DNA from: JAVEDQ01 sp035468175
GTDB lineage: Bacteria; Actinomycetota; Actinomycetes; Frankiales; Frankiaceae
DNA length: 35,713 bases
Assembly: GCA_035468175.1 (NCBI GenBank)
Contig: DATITC010000110.1
Location: 1-35,713 of the forward strand
Reading direction: 5' to 3'
The translations under genes were made by a program, and so were the position numbers. Within the stretch, counting starts at the first letter, position 1; every line of letters begins with the position of its first letter. Shown here piece by piece: positions 30,322-35,713 of the stretch. The notes beneath the pieces were generated by a model that did not search any database, was not told the DNA's origin, and saw only the letters and a program-made list of their open reading frames with translations.

Positions 30322-31353
30322 TCAGCCCTCTCCGTCTGTCGCCGTGGTGCCGGAAGCCGGGTCCGCGGACGGGTCCAGAGCGGTGCCCTGCTCGTCCGGC
30401 GCGATCGGCTGGTCGCCCGCGACGGCCGGGCCGCCGGTCGACTCGCTCGAGTCGACGCTGGACACCGGCTGGGCCGGAGCGTCGGTGACGTCGGCGGACC
30501 GGGGCTCGGTCGCGTTGGCGGCCTCGGGTGCCGCCGTGGCGAGCACCTCCTCGCCGTCTGCCTGCGGCGCCCGCGACCGGCCGGAACGGCCACCCTCGGC
30601 GGCTGCGGCGCGACCGGCCTCGGTGCCGCCGGTGGTCGTACCGGTCGAGCCACTGCGTGGCCGGCGGACCGGACGCTCGCGACGCGACTGACGCACCTGG
30701 GCCTCCAGGGCCTCGCGCTCGGCGCGGCTCTGGACGACGTCGCCCTTGTAGATCCAGACCTTCACGCCGATCCGGCCGAAGGTGGTCTTGGCCTCGTAGA
30801 AGCCGTAGTCGATGTCGGCACGCAGCGTGTGGAGCGGGACCCGACCCTCGCGGTAGAACTCCGAGCGGCTCATCTCGGCGCCGCCGAGACGGCCCGAGCA
30901 CTGCACCCGGATTCCCTTGGCACCGCCCTTGCTCGCCGTCTGCATCGACTTGCGCATCGCGCGGCGGAAGCTGACGCGGCTGGAGAGCTGCTCGGCCACA
31001 CCCTGCGCGACGAGCTGGGCATTGATCTCGGGGTTCTTGACCTCGAGGATGTTCAGCTGCACCTGCTTGCCGGTGAGCTTCTCGAGCTCGCCGCGGATGC
31101 GGTCGGCCTCCGCGCCGCGGCGACCGATGACGATGCCCGGCCGGGCGGTGTGGATGTCCACCCGCAGCCGGCCCTGGGTGCGCTCGATGTCGACCCGGGC
31201 GATGCCGGCGCGCTCCATGCCGCGCGACATCATCTTCCGGATCTTGACGTCCTCGCCCACGTAGGCGGCGTACTGCTTGTCGGCGTACCAGCGCGAGGTG
31301 AACTCGCTGCTGATGCCGAGGCGGAACCCATGGGGGTTGACCTTCTGACCCAC
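30322..31353 (-). CDS. rpsC: 30S ribosomal protein S3 with long C-terminal tail
   Basis: A 343-aa S3 at the mRNA entry channel. The KH domain has the GXXG-type loop VIGRRGAEADRI (75-86). GVKGIRVQ-like AKGIRVQCSGRLGGAEMSRSE and RVPLHTLRADIDYGFYEAKTTFGRIGVKVWIYKGD complete the core (1-206). Residues from about 230 to 343 are a low-complexity Ala/Ser/Thr/Gly/Glu/Asp tail. Many actinobacterial S3 proteins are 270-280 aa, so the tail is unusually long. The GTG start shares a base with the rplV TAG. Confidence 0.97.
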   Translation of the reverse strand: MGQKVNPHGFRLGISSEFTSRWYADKQYAAYVGEDVKIRKMMSRGMERAGIARVDIERTQGRLRVDIHTARPGIVIGRRGAEADRIRGELEKLTGKQVQLNILEVKNPEINAQLVAQGVAEQLSSRVSFRRAMRKSMQTASKGGAKGIRVQCSGRLGGAEMSRSEFYREGRVPLHTLRADIDYGFYEAKTTFGRIGVKVWIYKGDVVQSRAEREALEAQVRQSRRERPVRRPRSGSTGTTTGGTEAGRAAAAEGGRSGRSRAPQADGEEVLATAAPEAANATEPRSADVTDAPAQPVSSVDSSESTGGPAVAGDQPIAPDEQGTALDPSADPASGTTATDGEG

Positions 31354-31790
31354 TAGCGGGCCCTCCTCGAACTACGGGCGGAGCCGGCGGCTGTGCCGGC
31401 CCCGCTACGGCTCTCCACCACGACGGTGACGTGGCTGGTCCGCTTACGGATGCGGTAAGCGCGGCCCTGCGCCCGTGGCCTGAACCGCTTCAGCGTCGGG
31501 CCCTCGTCGACGAACGCCTCCGAGATCCAGAGCGATTCGCGGTCGAGCCGCTGGTTGTGCTCAGCGTTCGCGACGGCGCTGGCGACGACCTTGTAGACGT
31601 CCTCGCTGGCGGCGTGCTCGTCGAAACGGAGCACGTCGAGCGCCTGGGTGACCTTGGTCCCGCGGACGATGTCGATGATCCGACGCGCCTTACGCGGGCT
31701 GACCCGCAGGTAGCGGGCGGAGGCACGGGCGATCTGCGACTCGTCGACGGCAGCCTTCGTGGCGGCGGCGGCAGCCTTCGGGTTAGCCAC
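31353..31790 (-). CDS. rplV: 50S ribosomal protein L22
   Basis: A 145-aa L22, which lines the peptide exit tunnel. ARASARYLRVSPRKARRIIDIVRG, VVASAVANAEHNQRLDRESLWISEAFVDEGPTLKRFRPRAQGRAYRIRKRTSHVTVVV is standard. The GTG start lies 8 bases inside the 3' end of rpsS, the largest overlap in this cluster. The C-terminus is a short Arg/Ser/Ala-rich extension. Confidence 0.97.
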   Translation of the reverse strand: MANPKAAAAATKAAVDESQIARASARYLRVSPRKARRIIDIVRGTKVTQALDVLRFDEHAASEDVYKVVASAVANAEHNQRLDRESLWISEAFVDEGPTLKRFRPRAQGRAYRIRKRTSHVTVVVESRSGAGTAAGSARSSRRAR

Positions 31791-32064
31791 GACGCGCCCT
31801 CCGGTCGTCCTTCACGTGACCGCGGAACGTGCGCGTCGGCGCGAACTCGCCCAGCTTGTGGCCGACCATGCCCTCGGTGATGAACACCGGGACGTGCTTG
31901 CGGCCGTCGTGCACGGCCATCGTGTGGCCGAGCATGTCCGGGATGATCGTCGAGCGTCGCGACCAGGTCTTGATGACGTTCTTCGTGCCGCGGGAGTTCT
32001 GTGCGTCGACCTTCTTGAGCAGGTGGTCGTCGACGAACGCGCCCTTCTTCACACTGCGTGGCAT
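31783..32064 (-). CDS. rpsS: 30S ribosomal protein S19
   Basis: A 93-aa S19 of the 30S head, which contacts the A-site finger. MPRSVKKGAFVDDHLLKKVDAQNSRGTKNVIKTWSRRSTIIPDMLGHTMAVHDGRKHVPVFITEGMVGHKLGEFAPTRTFRGH is a full family match. It follows rplB after a 94-base gap. Confidence 0.97.
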   Translation of the reverse strand: MPRSVKKGAFVDDHLLKKVDAQNSRGTKNVIKTWSRRSTIIPDMLGHTMAVHDGRKHVPVFITEGMVGHKLGEFAPTRTFRGHVKDDRRARRG

Positions 32065-32158
32065 TCGCTGTCTCCTTCCTTCTGCTCAGTGGTGTCTGTG
32101 GGGGTGGTGCCTGTGGTCATTACGGATGTCTGCATCGGTCCTGCTGCTTTCATCGAGC

Positions 32159-32995
32159 TCAGCGCCTACGTCCCGTGCGGTTGCGACGGCGCACGATCAG
32201 CCGGTCGCTGGGCTTGTTCCTGGCCCGGGTGCGTCCCTCCGGCTTACCGGCCGGGTTCGTCGGGTTACGGCCACCAGAGGTCTTGCCCTCACCACCACCG
32301 TGCGGGTGGTCCACCGGGTTCATGGCAACGCCTCGGACGGTCGGTCGCTTCCCCTTCCAGCGCATCCGGCCGGCCTTGCCCCAGTTGATACCGGCCTGTT
32401 CGGCGTTACCGACCTCGCCGACCGTGGCGCGGCAGCGCTGGTCGACGTTGCGGGTCTCGCCGGACGGCATCCGGAGCAGGGCGTAGCCCGCGTCCTTCGC
32501 AACCAGCTGCACGCTGACGCCGGCGCTACGGGCGATCTTCGCGCCGCCACCGGGCCGCATCTCGATGGCGTGCACAACGGTGCCCGTCGGGATGTAGCGC
32601 AGCGGCAGGGCGTTGCCGACCTTGATGTCGCTGCCCGGGCCGCTCTCGACCGTGTCGCCCTGCTTGAGCCGGGTCGGCGCGATGATGTAGCGCTTCTCGC
32701 CATCGGCGTAGTGCAGCAACGCGATGCGGGCCGTGCGGTTCGGGTCGTACTCGATGTGAGCGACCTTGGCCGGCACGCCGTCCTTGTCACGCCGAAAGTC
32801 GATCACGCGGTACGACCGCTTGTGCCCGCCGCCCTGGTGGCGGACGGTCACCCTGCCGTGGACGTTGCGCCCCCCGCGGCTGTGCAGCGGACGGACCAGC
32901 GACTTCTCCGGCTCGTCGCGGGTCACCTCGACGAAGTCGGCGACGCTGGCGCCGCGGCGCCCAGGCGACGTCGGCTTGTACTTGCGGATACCCAT
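32159..32995 (-). CDS. rplB: 50S ribosomal protein L2
   Basis: A 278-aa L2, near the peptidyl transferase centre and required for its activity. MGIRKYKPTSPGRRGASVADF, SGRNVHGRVTVRHQGGGHKRSYRVIDFRR-type core, and the C-terminal VRGVAMNPVDHPHGGGEGKTSGGRNPTNPAG with the important His near 229 are present. Length is normal and the start is ATG. Confidence 0.97.
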   Translation of the reverse strand: MGIRKYKPTSPGRRGASVADFVEVTRDEPEKSLVRPLHSRGGRNVHGRVTVRHQGGGHKRSYRVIDFRRDKDGVPAKVAHIEYDPNRTARIALLHYADGEKRYIIAPTRLKQGDTVESGPGSDIKVGNALPLRYIPTGTVVHAIEMRPGGGAKIARSAGVSVQLVAKDAGYALLRMPSGETRNVDQRCRATVGEVGNAEQAGINWGKAGRMRWKGKRPTVRGVAMNPVDHPHGGGEGKTSGGRNPTNPAGKPEGRTRARNKPSDRLIVRRRNRTGRRR

Positions 32996-33057
32996 CGTGT
33001 CCCTCAGGCAGAAATCGTTTGGCTTGCTATGACTCAGTGCGGTCGGCGGCTAGGGCG

Positions 33058-33354
33058 TCAGGCGCCCGGGCCTCCGAAGATCTCGATCGTGTCACCCGGC
33101 TGAAGGCTGACCAGAGCGCGCTTGGTGGACCGGCGCTGGCCGTATCCATAACGGGTGCGCTTGCGCTTGCCCTGCCGGTTGGCGGTGTTCACGTTCAGTA
33201 CGCGGACGTTGAAGATCTGCTCGACCGCGATCTTGATCTCGGTCTTGTTCGCTCCCGGACGCACCAGGAAGGTGTACGTCCCGTCCTCGATGAGCCCGTA
33301 GCTCTTCTCCGAGATGACCGGCGCCAGGATGACGTCGCGTGGGTCGGGGATCAT
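33058..33354 (-). CDS. rplW: 50S ribosomal protein L23
   Basis: A 98-aa L23, a trigger factor and SRP docking site at the tunnel exit. DPRDVILAPVISEKSYGLIEDGTYTFLVRPGANKTEIKIAVEQIFNVRVLNVNTANRQGKRKRTRYGYGQR is standard. Its ATG overlaps the rplD stop by 4 bases (ATGA). Confidence 0.97.
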   Translation of the reverse strand: MIPDPRDVILAPVISEKSYGLIEDGTYTFLVRPGANKTEIKIAVEQIFNVRVLNVNTANRQGKRKRTRYGYGQRRSTKRALVSLQPGDTIEIFGGPGA

Positions 33355-34343
33355 TCGCCGACCCCGCCCGGGTCCTTGGCCGCCTCTTTGACATCACCGT
33401 TGTCGCCGCCGGCGCCGCCGGCCTCGGCCTCGAAGGACTTCTCGGCCTGCAGATCGCTGCTCGTCTGACCCTCGACCTCAGCCGCCATCTCCTCGTCGGA
33501 GACGTTGTCGCCGGCGGCGGTGGTGTTGCCCGGGGTCTCGCTCACGTTGACCTCCTGCGTCGGTGCCTGGGTGGTGTTGGGTGCGGCCGCGCCCCCCTGG
33601 GGGCCCTCGGCCAGCGTCGTCACCGCGTCGGCGAGCTGCTCGAGCTCCTCCTCGCGGGCAACGGCGCTCGCGCCCTTGCCCTTCGGCGGCCCGGCCAGGA
33701 ACTCGGCGAGCGCGCCCTCGGTGAAGACGACGTCGTCGCTGACCAGCACGTCGTAGGTGTTCAGCTGCCCGGGGACGAGCAGGTGCACGGACTCGATGTT
33801 GCGCAAGCTCTTGCGCGTCACCTCGTCGTGCCGCTCGACCACGACCAGCAGGTGCTTGCCGGAGACGACGGTCGCGAGGTGCGCGGCGGCCGCCTTCGTC
33901 GACGGGCTGTCGCCTTCGACGACACCCGAGATGACGTGGACGCGCCCGAAGCGGGCCCGGTCGGACAGGGCTCCCCGCAGCGCGGCGGCCTTCATCTTCT
34001 TCGGCGTCCGCTGGGCGTAATTCCGCGGCGTCGGGCCGTGCACGACACCACCGCCGACGAACTGCGGCGCACGGGTCGACCCCTGTCGAGCGCGGCCGGT
34101 GCCCTTCTGCCGGTACGGCTTCTTGCCACCGCCACGGACCTCGGCACGGGTCTTCGTGTCATGCGTGCCCTGGCGGGCGGCAGCGAGCTGAGCCACGACC
34201 ACCTGGTGGATGAGCGGCACGTGGCCCTGCACGTCGAAGATCTCGGCGGGCAGTTCCACGGTCCGCGCCAGGTCACCGGCGGGCGACGCGACGTTGACGG
34301 TGCGCGTCGTACCGGCCGCAGCTGCGGCCTCGACGAGACTCAC
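33351..34343 (-). CDS. rplD: 50S ribosomal protein L4 with about 110-residue C-terminal tail
   Basis: A 330-aa L4, whose loop reaches into the peptide exit tunnel; Escherichia coli L4 also represses the S10 operon. The core (1-218) has the tunnel-loop motif EVRGGGKKPYRQKGTGRARQGSTRAPQFVGGGVVHGP (about 68-104) and the end VVFTEGALAEFLAG. Residues about 219-330 are an acidic, Gln/Thr/Ala/Gly-rich tail with no recognised domain. Usual L4 length is about 200-230 aa. The extension is in frame and ends in ATGA with rplW, so it is not a frame error. Its function is unknown and it is probably disordered. The start is GTG in a GTGA overlap with rplC. Confidence 0.96.
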   Translation of the reverse strand: MSLVEAAAAAGTTRTVNVASPAGDLARTVELPAEIFDVQGHVPLIHQVVVAQLAAARQGTHDTKTRAEVRGGGKKPYRQKGTGRARQGSTRAPQFVGGGVVHGPTPRNYAQRTPKKMKAAALRGALSDRARFGRVHVISGVVEGDSPSTKAAAAHLATVVSGKHLLVVVERHDEVTRKSLRNIESVHLLVPGQLNTYDVLVSDDVVFTEGALAEFLAGPPKGKGASAVAREEELEQLADAVTTLAEGPQGGAAAPNTTQAPTQEVNVSETPGNTTAAGDNVSDEEMAAEVEGQTSSDLQAEKSFEAEAGGAGGDNGDVKEAAKDPGGVGE

Positions 34344-35035
34344 GAGTTGTCACTCCCCTGCGTTACCGCTGCCGAGATCGGGCCCGGAGCCGGACGCTTG
34401 GCCGCGCTGCGGACGAGCACGAGGCCGCCGTCAGGGCCGGGAACGGCACCCTTGATCAGCAGCAGGCCGCGCTCGGCGTCGACGGTCTGGATCCGCAGGC
34501 TCATCGTGGTGCTGCGTACCGCACCCATCCGACCAGCCATCCGGACACCCTTGAACACGCGCGACGGGGTGGCGCAGGCGCCGATGGAACCCGGCGAGCG
34601 GTGCTTGCGCTGCACGCCGTGGCCGGCACCGAGGCCCTTGAACCCGTGGCGCTTCATGACGCCGGCGGTTCCCTTGCCCTTGCTGGTGGCGACCACGTCG
34701 ATGATTGCGCCGGCCTCGAACACGTCGGCGGTGATCTCCTGGCCGAGCGTGTACTCGGACGAGTCGAGCGTGCGCAGTTCCACCGTGTGCCGGCGGGGGG
34801 TGACCCCGGCCTTCTCGAAGTGGCCTCGCAGCGGCTTGTTCACGCGCCGGGGATCGATCTCACCGAAGGCCAGCTGGACCGCGCCGTAGCCGTCCTTGTC
34901 CGCCGTGCGGACCTGGGTGACCACGTTGGGGCCGGCCTTGATGACGGTCACCGGAACGATCCGGTTCTGGTCGTCGAATACCTGGGTCATCCCCAGCTTG
35001 GTGCCGAGGATGCCGCGGATGATGCGGTCTGCCAT
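34340..35035 (-). CDS. rplC: 50S ribosomal protein L3
   Basis: A 231-aa L3, which contacts the peptidyl transferase centre. IRGILGTKLGMTQVFDDQNRIVPVTVIKAGPNVVTQVRT, FKGLGAGHGVQRKHRSPGSIGACATPSRVFKG and AGRMGAVRSTTMSLRIQTVDAERGLLLIKGAVPGPDGGLVLVR are diagnostic. The ATG start follows rpsJ by 12 bases. The last 20 or so residues are a short Ser/Ala/Pro-rich extension. Confidence 0.97.
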   Translation of the reverse strand: MADRIIRGILGTKLGMTQVFDDQNRIVPVTVIKAGPNVVTQVRTADKDGYGAVQLAFGEIDPRRVNKPLRGHFEKAGVTPRRHTVELRTLDSSEYTLGQEITADVFEAGAIIDVVATSKGKGTAGVMKRHGFKGLGAGHGVQRKHRSPGSIGACATPSRVFKGVRMAGRMGAVRSTTMSLRIQTVDAERGLLLIKGAVPGPDGGLVLVRSAAKRPAPGPISAAVTQGSDNS

Positions 35036-35047
35036 CGCGAGCCTCCT

Positions 35048-35356
35048 CTACAGCTTGATGGAGATGTCGACGCCAGCGGGGAGGTCCAGCCGCATGAGGG
35101 AGTCGACGGTCTTCGGGGTCGGGTCAATGATGTCGATGAGGCGCTTGTGGGTGCGCATCTCGAAGTGCTCGCGGCTGTCCTTGTACTTGTGCGGCGAGCG
35201 GATGACGCAGTAGACGTTCTTCTCCGTCGGCAGCGGCACCGGGCCGGCGACCTGCGCGCCGGTACGGGTCACCGTCTCGACGATCTTGCGCGCCGATGAG
35301 TCGATGACCTCGTGGTCATAGGCCTTCAGCCTGATGCGGATCTTCTGGGCTGCCAT
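35048..35356 (-). CDS. rpsJ: 30S ribosomal protein S10
   Basis: A 102-aa S10, first gene of the S10 operon; it also joins NusB in transcription antitermination. MAAQKIRIRLKAYDHEVIDSSARKIVETVTRTGAQVAGPVPLPTEKNVYCVIRSPHKYKDSREHFEMRTHKRLIDI is standard and complete. The ATG has GAAGGA upstream. No clear promoter is seen in the 97-base leader before the tuf terminator hairpin. Confidence 0.98.
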   Translation of the reverse strand: MAAQKIRIRLKAYDHEVIDSSARKIVETVTRTGAQVAGPVPLPTEKNVYCVIRSPHKYKDSREHFEMRTHKRLIDIIDPTPKTVDSLMRLDLPAGVDISIKL

Positions 35357-35432
35357 CGTTCCTTCTTGGTCTCGCAGCGTTCACGGTCGTGCTGTGTCCA
35401 CGCTGAATGTCGGAGTCGGTCGAGTCGCGCCG

Positions 35433-35463
35433 CGGCGGCCGGTGCGGGAAGCTCCGGCCGCCG
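35433..35463 (-). terminator. Hairpin after tuf
   Basis: A perfect 10-bp stem (CGGCGGCCGG at 35433-35442, CCGGCCGCCG at 35454-35463, 11-base loop) lies 9 bases past the tuf stop. It probably ends the str (tuf) transcript before the S10 operon; no T-run follows. Confidence 0.7.
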
Positions 35464-35472
35464 TGCAATCGA

Positions 35473-35713
35473 CTACTTGAGGTTCTTCGTGACGCGACCG
35501 GCGCCGACGGTGCGGCCACCCTCGCGGATGGCGAAACGCAGGCCCTCTTCCATGGCGATCGGCTGGATCAGCACGACGGTCATCTCGGTGTTGTCGCCCG
35601 GCATGACCATCTCGGTGCCCTCGGGCAGCGTGACGACACCGGTGACGTCCGTGGTACGGAAGTAGAACTGCGGGCGGTAGTTGTTGAAGAACGGCGTGTG
35701 CCGTCCGCCCTCG
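35473..35713 (-). CDS. tuf: Elongation factor Tu, C-terminal part
   Basis: Only the last 79 codons and the TAG are in the window; the gene continues beyond the right edge. The sequence from EGGRHTPFFNNYRPQFYFRT, through DVTGVVTLPEGTEMVMPGDN, to EEGLRFAIREGGRTVGAGRV (then TKNLK) is the EF-Tu domain 3, which binds tRNA and kirromycin-type drugs. EF-Tu delivers aminoacyl-tRNA to the ribosome. It is probably the end of the rpsL-rpsG-fusA-tuf operon. Confidence 0.98.
   Translation of the reverse strand, partial: EGGRHTPFFNNYRPQFYFRTTDVTGVVTLPEGTEMVMPGDNTEMTVVLIQPIAMEEGLRFAIREGGRTVGAGRVTKNLK

Overview
High-GC (about 70% G+C) chromosomal DNA from an actinobacterium. Apart from one small gene at the left edge, every gene lies on the minus strand, so transcription runs from the high to the low coordinates. 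The gene order matches the classic actinobacterial block tuf - S10 - spc - alpha - rplM/rpsI - glmM/glmS - acpS/nnr/alr - tsaE/tsaB/rimI/tsaD - groESL - bldM. A BldM-type orphan response regulator suggests a developing (filamentous or sporulating) actinomycete. Having rpsD between rpsK and rpoA argues against Streptomyces, where rpsD lies elsewhere. The genus cannot be fixed from the sequence alone.

Right to left: the last 79 codons of tuf and its terminator-like hairpin (35713-35433); the S10 genes rpsJ-rplC-rplD-rplW-rplB-rpsS-rplV-rpsC-rplP-rpmC-rpsQ (35356-29369); the spc genes rplN-rplX-rplE-rpsZ-rpsH-rplF-rplR-rpsE-rpmD-rplO (29364-24964); secY-adk-map (24779-21881); a small DUF1707/2TM membrane protein gene; the alpha genes infA-rpmJ-rpsM-rpsK-rpsD-rpoA-rplQ with truA (21188-16173); rplM-rpsI-glmM and glmS (15964-11560); acpS, nnr, alr, a family 4 uracil-DNA glycosylase, tsaE, tsaB, rimI, tsaD and a 79-aa hypothetical (11544-4629); an epimerase/decarboxylase pseudogene; groES-groEL with a CIRCE operator; a helical-repeat-like hypothetical; and bldM.

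Most neighbouring genes overlap by 1 or 4 bases (ATGA, GTGA, TGATG, TAGTG), which implies translational coupling. Together the genes make ribosomal proteins, IF-1, RNA polymerase alpha, the Sec channel, adenylate kinase, methionine aminopeptidase, peptidoglycan precursors (GlmS, GlmM, Alr), tRNA modification enzymes (TsaB/D/E for t6A, TruA for pseudouridine) and a chaperonin.

This is mainly housekeeping DNA, and I see no defence island, CRISPR array, phage, integrase or insertion sequence. The departures worth attention are: a truncated, frameshifted sugar-nucleotide decarboxylase whose tail carries the likely groESL promoter; a 99-bp inverted-repeat element between tsaB and tsaE flanked by imperfect direct repeats; a decaying tandem repeat between adk and map; a near-identical 22-bp repeat pair on either side of rpsZ; a structured, GTGCTG-rich leader before rpsM; a glycosylase gene coupled to alr; and long low-complexity C-terminal tails on ribosomal proteins L4, S3 and L17.
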